The notes below the pieces were generated by a model. The model searched no databases and was not told the origin of the DNA. It was given only the letters and a program-made list of their open reading frames with translations. Both the position numbers and the translations under genes were made by a program. A stretch of DNA of 64,000 nucleotides from the NCBI GenBank assembly GCA_024235995.1, contig JACKLI010000001.1, forward strand, positions 2,852,001 through 2,916,000. Reading direction: 5' to 3'. This document shows, piece after piece, positions 38,027 to 46,652 of this stretch (position 1 is its first letter; each line of letters opens with the position of its first letter). The DNA is from Burkholderiaceae bacterium. GTDB taxonomy: Bacteria; Pseudomonadota; Gammaproteobacteria; Burkholderiales; Burkholderiaceae_C.

Positions 38027-39843
38027 GAAGTGGCTCCGGCAAAGTCGCTGCCCAGGTAGGCTTCCATGACGCGGGGATTGGCCTGCACCTGGGCCGGCGT
38101 GCCCAGGGCGATGACGGTGCCGAACTCGAGCACCGTGATGCGATCGGCCAGGTTCATGACGAATTCCATGTCGTGTTCCACCACCAGCACGGCCAGGCCT
38201 TCGGCCCGCAGCTGGGTCAGCAATTGGGCCAGGGCCTGCTTCTCGAGGTGGCGCAGGCCGGCGGCCGGCTCGTCCAGCAGCAGGATGGAGGGCTGGCCCG
38301 CCAGCGCCCGCGCGATCTCGACGATGCGCTGCTGGCCCAGGGGCAGCGAGGCCGCGGGGGTGTCGATGTACTGGGCCAGGCCGCAGCGCTCGATCTGGCG
38401 GCGGGCCTCGGCCAGCAGGGCTGCCTCCTCGCCGCGATCGGCGCGCAGCATGGCCGCCAGCCAGCCACGCCGCGCCCGCAGGTGCGCGCCCACGGCCACG
38501 TTCTCGAGCACGCTGCGCTGGCCCAGCAACCGCACGTGCTGGAAGGTGCGTCCCAGCCCCAGCGCGGCAAAGGCGCGCGAGGGCTTGCCGGCCATGGCCT
38601 GGCCCAGCAGGGTGACGGTGCCCGAGGTCGGGTCGTCCACGCCCGAGATCATGTTGAAGAAGGTGCTCTTGCCGGCGCCGTTGGGGCCGATCAGGGCATG
38701 CACTTCGCCAGACCTGACGTCCAGGTTGACGGCGTTGTTGGCCACCAGGCCGCTGAAACGCTTGGTGACGTCCTTGGCCTGCAGCACCACCTGACCAGCC
38801 GGCGGCAGGGTGTGGCGCGCCAGCGGGACCGCGGCCACGGCCTGCGCGCGCGGCTTGGCCGGCTTCAGAAACCTGTTCACCCAGGCCGCGATTAGCGGCC
38901 ACAGGCCGTCGGCGGCGCGCTGCAGCACCAGCAGCATCAGCAGGCCGAACACGATGACCTCGAAGTTGCCGCTGGCGCCCAGCAGGCGCGGCAGCCAGTC
39001 CTGCAACTGCTCCTTGAGCAGGGTGATCAGGGTGGCGCCCAGCACCGCGCCCCACAGGTAGCCCGAGCCCCCCACCACGGCCATGAACAGGTATTCGATG
39101 CCGATGTTCAGGTCGAACGGCGTGGGGTTGACGAAGCGCTGCAGGTGCGCGTACAGCCAGCCCGAGACGGCCGACAGCAGCGCCGCCAGCACGAACAGCT
39201 TCATGCGCTGGCGGGCGGTGTCCACGCCCATCGACTCGGCCATCACCCGCCCGCTCTTGAGCGCCCGGATGGCGCGGCCCTCGCGTGAGTCCAGCAGGTT
39301 GTGCAGGCCCCAGATGGCCAGCAGCAGCACCGCCCAGATCAGCACGCCCAGCACGCGCGGCGAGCTCAGCTCGTAGCCGGCGATGGACAGCGGCGGCACG
39401 CCGGTGATGCCGGTGAAGCCGCCCAGGCCCTCGAGGTTGCCGAAGATGTAATACAGGCTCAGGCCCCAGGCCAGCGTGCCCAGCGGCAGGAAGTGCCCCG
39501 CCAGTGGCAGCGTGACGGCGCCCAGGAACCAGGCGATCAGCGCCGTGACCGCCAGGCCCAGCAGCAGGCCCAGCCAGGGCAAGGCGCCGGCTGGCAGCGC
39601 CGACAGCGCGTGCGTGGCGGTGGGCGAAGTGCAGATCCAGGCCGTGGCGTAGGCGCCCAGGCCGACGAAGGCCGCCTGCCCGAACGAGGTGATGCCGCCC
39701 ACGCCGGTGAGCATGACCAGCCCCACGGCCACCAGCGAATACAGGCCGATGTAGTTCACCAGCGTGATGGTGAAGGCCCCGAACAGCGGCCAGGACAGCG
39801 CCAACAGGGCAATGGCCAGCCAGGTGAGATGGCGGCGGGTCAT
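38023..39843 (-). CDS. fused branched-chain amino acid permease/ATPase (LivM-LivG)
   Basis: A 606-residue fusion. Residues about 1-335 are a LivM-type permease with about nine membrane segments and the sequences GVGGITSFGQAAFVGLGAYAT and AVVGGSGYLWGAVLGA. After a linker (about 336-365) comes a LivG-type ATPase with Walker A GPNGAGKST, an ABC signature that reads LPLGQQRIVEIARAL in place of LSGGQQ, and Walker B ILLLDEPAAGL. The Q/H regions are present. The first glycine pair of the signature is altered, as in many LivG proteins. Both ends overlap their neighbours by 4 bases (ATGA). The protein would couple one permease half directly to one ATPase half. Confidence 0.93.
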   Translation of the reverse strand: MTRRHLTWLAIALLALSWPLFGAFTITLVNYIGLYSLVAVGLVMLTGVGGITSFGQAAFVGLGAYATAWICTSPTATHALSALPAGALPWLGLLLGLAVTALIAWFLGAVTLPLAGHFLPLGTLAWGLSLYYIFGNLEGLGGFTGITGVPPLSIAGYELSSPRVLGVLIWAVLLLAIWGLHNLLDSREGRAIRALKSGRVMAESMGVDTARQRMKLFVLAALLSAVSGWLYAHLQRFVNPTPFDLNIGIEYLFMAVVGGSGYLWGAVLGATLITLLKEQLQDWLPRLLGASGNFEVIVFGLLMLLVLQRAADGLWPLIAAWVNRFLKPAKPRAQAVAAVPLARHTLPPAGQVVLQAKDVTKRFSGLVANNAVNLDVRSGEVHALIGPNGAGKSTFFNMISGVDDPTSGTVTLLGQAMAGKPSRAFAALGLGRTFQHVRLLGQRSVLENVAVGAHLRARRGWLAAMLRADRGEEAALLAEARRQIERCGLAQYIDTPAASLPLGQQRIVEIARALAGQPSILLLDEPAAGLRHLEKQALAQLLTQLRAEGLAVLVVEHDMEFVMNLADRITVLEFGTVIALGTPAQVQANPRVMEAYLGSDFAGATS

Positions 39844-40868
39844 TCCTCGTCCTCCACGTGGCGGGTGTTGAGGGAGCGCCACCAGAGCACCGGGATGATG
39901 AGGGTGAACACAATGACTTCCTTGAAGGCGCTGGCCCAGAACGAGGAAAAGGATTCAAGCTGGCCCACCAGCAACGCGCCCACCACCGACATTGGATAGC
40001 TGAGCAGCCCGCCGACGATGGCGGCGACGAAGCCCTTCAGGCCGATCAGGAACCCGGTGTCGTAATAGATGGTCGTGATCGGCGCGATCAGCAGCCCGCA
40101 GACGGCGCCGATGAGGGCGGCCAGCGCAAAGCAGATGTCGCCCGAGAGGTCGGTCGGGATGCCCATCAGGCGCGCGCCCACCCGGTTGATGGCGGTGGCG
40201 CGCAGGGCCTTGCCGATGATGGAGCGTTCGAAGAACACGTACATGGCCGCCAGCAGCACCACCGCCGCGCCGATCACCACCAACGACTGGCCGCTGACCG
40301 GCAGGCCGCCCACGTCCCAGCGCGCGTCCCACATCGAGCTTGTGCGCGCGCCCTCGGCGCCGAAGAAGTACAGCCCCAGGCCCACCATGACCCAGTGCAG
40401 CGCCACCGACACGATCAGCAGCATCAGCACGCTGGCGTGCGCCAGCGGGCGGAACACCAGCCGATACAGCAAGGGCCCCATGGGCACGATCAGCAGCAGC
40501 GCCAGCACGGTCTGCGCCCAGACCGCGGCCGGCTTGACCGCCAGCGCCAGCACCGCGGCCACGGCCGGCAGCACAATGGCCCACACCGCCGTGGAGCGCC
40601 AGTCCACATGCATGCCGCGCCAGTGGCGCCAGCCCTCGACCAGCAGCGTGATCACGGCCAGGCCCAGCAGCAACCAGATGGCCGAAGGCACGCCGCCGGC
40701 CTGGATGGCCGCCATCGACAGCGCCGCATAGGTGACGAACTCGCCCTGCGGAATGAAGATGACGCGCGTGACGGAAAACACCAGCACCAGCGCCAGCGCC
40801 ATCAGCGCGTAGATGGCGCCGGTGACGAAGCCGTCTTGCGCGAGCATCAGGGCGATTTGTGCGTCCAT
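39840..40868 (-). CDS. livH: branched-chain amino acid ABC transporter permease LivH
   Basis: A 342-residue inner-membrane permease with eight or nine predicted segments. It opens AQDGFVTGAIYALMALALVLVFSVTRVIFIPQGEF (family start, quoted in part) and has LRATAINRVGARLMGIP, the EAA-like cytoplasmic loop that contacts the ATPase. It is first in the livH-livMG-livF operon. A promoter of good quality lies about 160 bases upstream (see 41029-41078). Somewhat longer than E. coli LivH (308), with an extra region at about 75-120. Confidence 0.92.
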   Translation of the reverse strand: MDAQIALMLAQDGFVTGAIYALMALALVLVFSVTRVIFIPQGEFVTYAALSMAAIQAGGVPSAIWLLLGLAVITLLVEGWRHWRGMHVDWRSTAVWAIVLPAVAAVLALAVKPAAVWAQTVLALLLIVPMGPLLYRLVFRPLAHASVLMLLIVSVALHWVMVGLGLYFFGAEGARTSSMWDARWDVGGLPVSGQSLVVIGAAVVLLAAMYVFFERSIIGKALRATAINRVGARLMGIPTDLSGDICFALAALIGAVCGLLIAPITTIYYDTGFLIGLKGFVAAIVGGLLSYPMSVVGALLVGQLESFSSFWASAFKEVIVFTLIIPVLWWRSLNTRHVEDEE

Positions 40869-41207
40869 AGATCAAAAAACCTGTTCATGGCAGAGCTTGA
40901 CAGAGAACCCCCCCGGACTCTTCGGCCCTGCTTGGGTCGCCGAACGGATGCGGACCGGGGATGGCGCAACGGTGCCGCAACATGCCAGCGCCGGATTTTC
41001 CCCCCGAGGTCTTGCACGGCCGGCATGAAATTTAAACGGCAATCATTTAAGCGTCAACAAAATTCATGATTAATCATGGAAAACCATGAGTGCCAGCCCG
41101 TGTCACCACCACGCACCGGGCCCATTTGCGCGAACAGGGCGACCGCCGCCGGCACGTCGCCCTGTTCCTGAATCCGCCGGCAAGCCCTTACGGTCGCCGG
41201 CGGCCGA
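40869..41207 (-). promoter_or_regulatory. livH promoter region with upstream palindrome
   Basis: This gap of 339 bases contains no credible gene. On the minus strand TTGACG (41057-41052) and TAAATT (41034-41029) are spaced by exactly 17 bases and make a sigma-70 promoter for livH with a leader of about 150 bases. Directly upstream of the -35 lies a perfect 14-bp palindrome, CATGATTAATCATG (41065-41078), where an activator or repressor could bind. The rest of the gap shows no further structure that I can support. Confidence 0.6.
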
Positions 41208-42362
41208 TCACTTGCTCGGCTGATAGACCCACTTGCCGTTCTCGATCTTGACCATCACCACGCCGCGCTGGTCCAGCCCCAGGTGGTCTTGCGCCGACAT
41301 GTTGAAGATGCCGTGCGCGCCAGCCACGTCCTTGACCTGCTCCAGGGCGTCGCGCAGGGCCGAGCGGAAGGCCTCGGTGCCCGGCTGCGCGCCGCCCTTG
41401 AGCGCCGCCGGCACGGCCGCGGCCAGCACCTTGCCAGCGTCCCACACGTGGCCGCCGAAGGTGGACACGCTGCCCTTGCCGTAGGCGCCCTCGTAGGTGT
41501 GGATGTATTCGAGCGACGACTTGCGCACGGGGTTGCTGGCCGGCAGCTGCTCGGCCACCAGCACCGGGCCGGCGGGCAGCAGCGTGCCGTCCACGTCCTT
41601 GCCACCGACGCGCAGGAAGTCGTTGTTGGCCACGCCGTGGGTCTGGTAGATCTTGCCGGTGTAGCCACGCTCCTTGAGCGTCTTCTCGGGCAGCGCCGCC
41701 GGCGTGCCCGAGCCGGCGATGAGGATCGCGTCCGGCTTGGCGGCCATCAGCTTGAGCACCTGGCCGGTCACCGCGGTGTCGGTGCGGCCGTAGCGCTCGT
41801 TGGCCACCAGCTTGATCTTCTTGAGGTCCAGCGCCTTGACGGTCTCCTTGTACCAGCCCTCGCCGTAGGCGTCGGAAAAGCCGATGAAGCCCACCGTCTT
41901 GATGCCGTGGTCGGCCATGTGGCCGGCGATGGCCAGCGCCATCATGATGTCGTTTTGCGGCGTCTTGAACACCCAGCGCTTCTTGGCGTCCTGCGGCTCG
42001 ATGATGGCCGCCGAGGCGCCCAGCGAGATCATCGGCGTCTTGCCCTCGGCCACGGCGTCGATCATGGCCAGCGAGGCCGGCGTGGTGGACGAGCCGAAGA
42101 TGATGTCCACCTTCTCGGACATCAGCTTGCGCGCGTTGGTGACGGCGCCGGTCGTGTCGGACGCGTCGTCCAGCACGATGTAGTTGACCTTTTGCCCGCC
42201 CATGGTCTTGGGCAGCAGGGCCACGGTGTTTTTCTCGGGAATGCCCAGCGACGCCGCCGGCCCGGTGGCCGAGAGCGTGACGCCCACGTTGATGTCGGCC
42301 CAGGCGGACAGGGAAAAGCCGGTTGCCGCAAGGCACGCCAGGGCGATGTGTTTGATCTTCAT
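41208..42362 (-). CDS. ABC transporter substrate-binding protein (LivK-like)
   Basis: A 384-residue type I periplasmic binding protein. The signal peptide MKIKHIALACLAATGFSLSA ends AWA. The mature part begins DINVGVTLSATGPAASLG and contains VDIIFGSSTTPASLAMIDA and GFIGFSDAYGEGW. GGAG lies 9 bases before the ATG at 42362; a longer N-terminal extension in frame is unlikely. It precedes livH on the same strand by 340 bases, and that gap has its own promoter, so receptor and transporter may be made from separate transcripts. Sequence is closer to the aromatic/hydroxyalkanoate-type Liv receptors than to the binding protein at 14.6 kb; substrate unknown. Confidence 0.9.
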   Translation of the reverse strand: MKIKHIALACLAATGFSLSAWADINVGVTLSATGPAASLGIPEKNTVALLPKTMGGQKVNYIVLDDASDTTGAVTNARKLMSEKVDIIFGSSTTPASLAMIDAVAEGKTPMISLGASAAIIEPQDAKKRWVFKTPQNDIMMALAIAGHMADHGIKTVGFIGFSDAYGEGWYKETVKALDLKKIKLVANERYGRTDTAVTGQVLKLMAAKPDAILIAGSGTPAALPEKTLKERGYTGKIYQTHGVANNDFLRVGGKDVDGTLLPAGPVLVAEQLPASNPVRKSSLEYIHTYEGAYGKGSVSTFGGHVWDAGKVLAAAVPAALKGGAQPGTEAFRSALRDALEQVKDVAGAHGIFNMSAQDHLGLDQRGVVMVKIENGKWVYQPSK

Positions 42363-42432
42363 GGGTTTGGCTCCATCGGAATAAGAAAAAGCCGCGCGGC
42401 GCCGGTCGGAAAGCCGACCCACACCATAAGGT

Positions 42433-42444
42433 GACCGCGCGGTC
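42433..42444. promoter_or_regulatory. palindrome upstream of the LivK-like gene, possible TetR-type site
   Basis: GACCGCGCGGTC is a perfect 12-bp palindrome. On the minus strand it extends to TTAACCGACCGCGCGGTCAC, resembling ACCGACCG-type operators of TetR regulators of fatty-acid and phenylacetate genes. It lies about 70 bases upstream of the receptor start. Confidence 0.4.
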
Positions 42445-42522
42445 GGTTAATGATTGTATCGGCCCACCCCGCGCCAAGCCTTGCCGCGAGGCTGGGAATT
42501 TCCCTAAGTCAATTTAGCCAGG

Positions 42523-43500
42523 TCAGCCCAGCACGTGGGCCACCGTCAGCAAGGCCAGCAGCAGCAGCCACAGCGCCACCATGCGCCAGACCAGGCCCAC
42601 CACGCGGGCAAAGTGCGTCACGCTGGGCGCCTCGCCGGGCAACTCGCCGTTCGGACCACCGCCCAGCGCGACGTCGCCCGGCGGCTGCCCCGGCGCCGCG
42701 CGGACCGGCATGTTGCCCAGGCGCACGCCCACGGCGCCGGCGGCCGCCGCCAGGATCACGCCGTCGTTGGCGTTGCCAAAGCGGTCGGCATGGCGCCGCC
42801 AGGCGTCGATGGCGTCCTCGAAACTGCCGACGATGGCCAGCGCCAGCGCCGTGCAGCGGGCCGGCAGCCAGTCGATCCAGGCCCAGGCTGCCTGGGTGGC
42901 GCCGGCCAGCGCGGTGCTGACCGATGCGTCGGGCGTCGGCCCGGCGGCGCGCCAGTCATGCGCCAGGGCGCCCGCCTGGCGGTACAGCACCGCCCCCGCC
43001 GGACCCAGGCCCACCACCTCCAGCAGGCAGAACCACAGCATGACGCCGAACACGTGGCGATGCGCGGCCAGCACCGAGTGCTCCAGCACCAGGCGCACCA
43101 GCTCGCTGCGCGGGATGGCGGACTCGTCCACCTGCTGCCAGCGTGCCAGCAGCTGCCGCGCGCGCTCCTCGTCGCCCAGCTCCAGGGCGTCGCGAATGGC
43201 GACGAAATGATGGCTGAACTGGCGAAACCCCAGGCAGCCGTACAGCACCGCGATGGTCCACAGCAGCGCCAGCGGCCAGCCGCCCAGCCACAGCAGGGCG
43301 GCGTGCACCAGCGCCACGCCCAGGGTCGGCCCGAGCGCGGCCAGCGTCCAGGCCAGCCAGGCATGCTGGGGGGCGCCGGCATCCACGTTGCGCGCCACGC
43401 CCCGCGCCCAGCGCCGCAGGGCCTCCAGCACCGGGTTGCGCGGCGCCAGCGGCCACACCTGCTCCAGCAGCAGGGTGGTCACGATGGCCAGCAGGATCAT
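42523..43500 (-). CDS. CobD/CbiB-like membrane protein
   Basis: A 325-residue membrane protein with about five hydrophobic segments and the sequence HHFVAIRDALELGDEERARQLL, ALEHSVLAAHRHVFGVMLWF-like (LVLEHSVLAAHRHVFG) and FEDAIDAWRRHADRFGNAND. These match the CobD/CbiB family proteins found in betaproteobacteria that lack a neighbouring cobalamin operon, related also to AmpE. Adenosylcobinamide-phosphate synthase activity is therefore doubtful. It starts at ATG 43500 and is on the same strand as the Nudix and rplS genes, 57 bases after the Nudix stop. Function is not established. Confidence 0.75.
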   Translation of the reverse strand: MILLAIVTTLLLEQVWPLAPRNPVLEALRRWARGVARNVDAGAPQHAWLAWTLAALGPTLGVALVHAALLWLGGWPLALLWTIAVLYGCLGFRQFSHHFVAIRDALELGDEERARQLLARWQQVDESAIPRSELVRLVLEHSVLAAHRHVFGVMLWFCLLEVVGLGPAGAVLYRQAGALAHDWRAAGPTPDASVSTALAGATQAAWAWIDWLPARCTALALAIVGSFEDAIDAWRRHADRFGNANDGVILAAAAGAVGVRLGNMPVRAAPGQPPGDVALGGGPNGELPGEAPSVTHFARVVGLVWRMVALWLLLLALLTVAHVLG

Positions 43501-43557
43501 GCCGTGATGATAGTGAGGCGCCGCCCCGCTGCACCGCGCCGGGCCCGCCCGGGCGGT

Positions 43558-44283
43558 TCAGGCCAGCAGGAATCTGTAGAAATTTCGCAACATGCCCGCC
43601 GTGGCGCCCCAGATGTAGTGCTCGACGGGCGCTGCCGATGCATCGCTGCGCGCGGCCGCCTGCGCCGGCTCGCGATAGGGCATGGAAAACCACTCGCGCA
43701 CCCCGCCCGCCCACTCGAAGCGGTGGCGCCGGTGGTGCGCGGGGTTCATCAGGAAGGCCAGCGGCACCTCGAAGGCATGCGCCACCTCGTCCGCGTTGGG
43801 CTGCAGCACGAAGCCCTCGCGCACCAGCGCCACCACCGGCGTCACCAGAAACTGCGAGCCGGTCGCATACACCGGCAACTGGCCCAGCACGTCGATGAAG
43901 CCGGGCGCCAGGCCCACTTCCTCGCGCGTCTCGCGCAGGGCCGCGTGCACCACGTCGCCGTCGCCCGCCTCGACCTTGCCGCCCGGAAACGCCACCTGCC
44001 CCGCGTGCGAGGGCAGGCCCATGGCCCGCTCGGTCAGCAGCACCGACAGGCCCGCCGCGCGCGCCACCAGCGGCACCAGCACGGCGGCCTCCACCGGCGC
44101 GCGGTCGACGAAGCGCGGCTCCTGGCGCACCTCGGGCTGCCAGCGCGGCGGCGCCCGAAAGCGCTGGCGCAGGGCCTGGGGGGTGAGGCGCTCGGGCGGC
44201 ACCGCGGGCAGATCGGCGTCCACGCCGGTGACGGGCACCTGGCGCGGATCGAACGCGGGCAGCAGCGAAGGGATGGCGGTCAT
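43558..44283 (-). CDS. CoA pyrophosphatase, Nudix hydrolase
   Basis: A 241-residue Nudix protein. The Nudix box is complete in GKVEAGDGDVVHAALRETRE followed by EVGL (about 113-136), preceded by the CoA-group motif LLTERAMGLPSHAGQVAFPGG. That motif marks the YeaB/NudL type, which hydrolyses CoA and acyl-CoAs to 4'-phosphopantetheine and 3',5'-ADP. The ATG at 44283 is chosen over an upstream in-frame start because the earlier residues are basic and lie in the rplS terminator. It ends 57 bases before the CobD-like gene. Confidence 0.88.
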   Translation of the reverse strand: MTAIPSLLPAFDPRQVPVTGVDADLPAVPPERLTPQALRQRFRAPPRWQPEVRQEPRFVDRAPVEAAVLVPLVARAAGLSVLLTERAMGLPSHAGQVAFPGGKVEAGDGDVVHAALRETREEVGLAPGFIDVLGQLPVYATGSQFLVTPVVALVREGFVLQPNADEVAHAFEVPLAFLMNPAHHRRHRFEWAGGVREWFSMPYREPAQAAARSDASAAPVEHYIWGATAGMLRNFYRFLLA

Positions 44284-44304
44284 GGTCGAGCGGCGGCGCC
44301 CATG

Positions 44305-44339
44305 CAAAAACCGCCTGCACGCACAAGGCGGCAGGCGGC
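44305..44339 (-). terminator. rplS intrinsic terminator
   Basis: On the minus strand CCGCCTGC pairs with GCAGGCGG and runs into TTTTTGC. It lies about 45 bases after the rplS stop and immediately before the Nudix start. Confidence 0.8.
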
Positions 44340-44383
44340 TCGCGGCGGATGGAGACGACGCCCGCGAGGGCGGCGCCCGGTCA

Positions 44384-44767
44384 TCACGCGTTGTCGGCCT
44401 GGGCCGTGGCGCGGCCGGGCAGCTTTTCCTTGATGCGCGCCTTCTTGCCGCTCAGGCCGCGCAGGTAGTACAGCTTGGCGCGGCGCACGTCGCCGCGGCG
44501 CTTGACCTCGATCTTGGCGATCAGGGGCGAGTAGGTCTGGAAGGTGCGCTCCACGCCTTCGCCGCTGGAGATCTTGCGCACGGTGAAGCCGCTGTTCAGG
44601 CCGCGGTTGCGCTTGGCGATCACCACGCCCTCGTAGGCCTGCACGCGCTTGCGGCTGCCTTCGACGACGTTGACGCTGACGATCACCGTGTCGCCGGGGG
44701 CGAAGTCGGGGATGTTCTTGCCCAGGCGGGCGATTTCCTCTTGCTCGAGGGTTTGGATCAGGTTCAT
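44384..44767 (-). CDS. rplS: 50S ribosomal protein L19
   Basis: A 127-residue protein matching L19: MNLIQTLEQEEIARLGKNIP, FAPGDTVIVSVNVVEGSRKR, YEGVVIAKRNRGLNSGFTVR and AKLYYLRGLSGKKARIKEKL in order. L19 sits at the 30S-50S interface. The ATG at 44767 is the homologous start. It follows trmD by 94 bases, and a perfect TATAAT lies in the overlap with the trmD end, so a separate promoter is likely. Its own terminator follows. Confidence 0.96.
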   Translation of the reverse strand: MNLIQTLEQEEIARLGKNIPDFAPGDTVIVSVNVVEGSRKRVQAYEGVVIAKRNRGLNSGFTVRKISSGEGVERTFQTYSPLIAKIEVKRRGDVRRAKLYYLRGLSGKKARIKEKLPGRATAQADNA

Positions 44768-44860
44768 CACGTTTCCCGTCTCGATCGTGCTCACGCTACG
44801 CTGGGGGCGGCTTGGCGGGTTGGCCGTGGCCGCGGCGGGCAGAGGATCGAAAAGCTTTTG

Positions 44861-44866
44861 ATTATA
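44861..44866 (-). promoter_or_regulatory. candidate rplS promoter -10
   Basis: TATAAT on the minus strand overlaps the trmD stop codon (TAA). The -35 is poor. A 10-bp palindrome AAAAGCTTTT (44850-44859) lies just downstream near the expected transcription start. Confidence 0.4.
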
Positions 44867-45629
44867 GCTCGGGCGCGGCGTCTTTCAGAACCTGCTCGTC
44901 CTGGCGGCTCAGCTGCCCGGCGGCGCGCGCGGCGGCGATCAGCGCCGGGCGCTCGCGCGCGGTCAGCACCAGGCGCTGCGCGCGCCGCCAGCGCTCGATC
45001 TGCGCGTGGTGGCCGCTCAGCAGCTCGGCCGGCACGTCCTGGCCGCGCCATCGCTCGGGCCGGGTGTAGTGCGGGCAGTCCAGCAGGCCGTCGATGGCCG
45101 GGTTGAAGCTGTCCTGCTGGTGGCTGCCCTCGTCGCCCAGCACGCCCGGCTGCAGGCGCGCCACGGCGTCCAGCAGCGCCAGCGCCGCGATCTCGCCGCC
45201 CGACAGCACGAAGTCGCCCAGGCTGATCTGCGCGTCCACGCAGCTGTCGATGAAGCGCTGGTCGATGCCTTCGTAGCGCCCGCAGATCAGGACGGCGCCC
45301 CGGCTTTGCGCCCAGGCCTGCACGCCCGCGTGCCGCAGCGGCTCGCCCACCGGCGAGAACAGCACGGCCGGCGCCTGCAGCTCGGGCGCCTCGGCGCGGT
45401 CGGCGCGCACGGCCTGCAGGCAGCGCGCCAGCGGCTCAGCCAGCATCACCATGCCGGGGCCACCGCCGAAGGGCCGGTCGTCCACGCGGCGGTAGTTGCC
45501 CTCGGCCCAGTCGCGCGGGTTCCACAGCTTCAGCTCGATCTGGCCGCTGGCGTAGGCGCGGCGCGTGATGCCCGCTTCGACAAACGGAGCAAACAGCTCC
45601 GGAAACAGGGTGATGACGTCGAAGCGCAT
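44862..45629 (-). CDS. trmD: tRNA (guanine-N1-)-methyltransferase
   Basis: A 255-residue SPOUT methyltransferase that makes m1G37 in tRNAs read by CNN codons, preventing frameshifts. Family motifs are MRFDVITLFPELF, DDRPFGGGPGMVM, the SAM-knot ICGRYEGIDQR and SLGDFVLSGGEIAAL. The ATG at 45629 is used; a TTG two codons earlier is unlikely. It keeps the trmD-rplS order, but the usual upstream partners rpsP and rimM are missing; hslO lies 17 bases upstream instead. Confidence 0.95.
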   Translation of the reverse strand: MRFDVITLFPELFAPFVEAGITRRAYASGQIELKLWNPRDWAEGNYRRVDDRPFGGGPGMVMLAEPLARCLQAVRADRAEAPELQAPAVLFSPVGEPLRHAGVQAWAQSRGAVLICGRYEGIDQRFIDSCVDAQISLGDFVLSGGEIAALALLDAVARLQPGVLGDEGSHQQDSFNPAIDGLLDCPHYTRPERWRGQDVPAELLSGHHAQIERWRRAQRLVLTARERPALIAAARAAGQLSRQDEQVLKDAAPEL

Positions 45630-45646
45630 GCGCAAGCTGCCTGGCG

Positions 45647-46636
45647 CTACTGCACCGAGCCGGGCTGGGGCGGCTGCTGCGCGGCGGGGGTGAACAGGCG
45701 GCCCACGTCGACGGCGTCGAAGCGCTCCTGCTGGCCGCAGAAATCGCAGCTCACCTCCACCTGGCCCTGCTCGCGCAGGATGGACTCGGCCTCATCGCGG
45801 CCCAAGCCCTTGAGCATGGCGCCCACGCGCTCACGGCTGCACGAGCAGGCAAAGCGCGGGCCACTGGCGCCCTGGCGGGGCTCGAAGCGCTGCAGGGGCT
45901 CCTGCCAGAACAGGCGGCGCAGCACGGTGTCGGCGTCCAGCTCCAGCAGCTCCTCGCGCTTGAGGCTGCGCGCCAGCAGGCTCAGGCGCCCAAAGGCATC
46001 GTCGTCATCCGCGCCCTCGCCCTCCTCGCGCGCCACGTGGCTTTGCGCCAGGTTGTGCTGGCCCTGCACCGGCAGGCGCTGCAGCAGCAGGCCGGCGGCG
46101 CGCATGCCATCGGCGGCCAGCACCAGGGTGGTGTCCAGTTGCTCCGACTGGCGCATGTACTGCTCGATCACCTCGGCCACGCCCCGCAGCGCCACGCCGC
46201 CCGGGCCCGCCAGCGGCACCACGCCCTGATAGGGCTGCTGGCCGGGCAGGCGCAGCCGCGGGTCGAGCGTGATGGCGCAGCGGCCCTGGCCATGGGCATT
46301 GACCAGCTCGGCCAGCATGGCGCCAGGCGGCACGGCGCCGGTCACCGAGGCGGTGGCGCGCAGGCGCAGGTCGGACTGCACCTCGGCCACGGCCAGCTTC
46401 ACCGGGCCGTCGCCAAAGACCTGCATCACCAGCGCGCCGTCGAACTTGATGCCGGACTGCATCAGCACCGCGGCGGCGGCCATTTCGCCCAGCAGCTCGG
46501 CCACCGGCGGCGGGTAGGCGCCGGTCTGGCTGTTGGCCGCGCGCCGGCGCAGCACCTCCTGCCAGGCGTCGGTCAGCACCACCAGCGCGCCACGCACCGG
46601 CAGGCCTTCGAAGATGAATTTGTGCAGCTCGGACAT
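45647..46636 (-). CDS. hslO: Hsp33 family redox-regulated chaperone
   Basis: A 329-residue Hsp33. The N-terminal substrate-binding domain (ELLGEMAAAAVLMQSGIKFDG, quoted in part) precedes the C-terminal zinc switch: CSC (in RFACSCSRERV, about 272-274) and CDFC (about 305-308). On oxidation these four cysteines release zinc and form disulfides that turn on holdase activity. An acidic insert, EEGEGADDDD (about 204-213), separates the two halves. It lies 17 bases after the carbonic anhydrase-like gene and 17 before trmD on the same strand, so the three are probably co-transcribed. Confidence 0.94.
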   Translation of the reverse strand: MSELHKFIFEGLPVRGALVVLTDAWQEVLRRRAANSQTGAYPPPVAELLGEMAAAAVLMQSGIKFDGALVMQVFGDGPVKLAVAEVQSDLRLRATASVTGAVPPGAMLAELVNAHGQGRCAITLDPRLRLPGQQPYQGVVPLAGPGGVALRGVAEVIEQYMRQSEQLDTTLVLAADGMRAAGLLLQRLPVQGQHNLAQSHVAREEGEGADDDDAFGRLSLLARSLKREELLELDADTVLRRLFWQEPLQRFEPRQGASGPRFACSCSRERVGAMLKGLGRDEAESILREQGQVEVSCDFCGQQERFDAVDVGRLFTPAAQQPPQPGSVQ

Positions 46637-46652
46637 CCGGCACAGATGCGGC

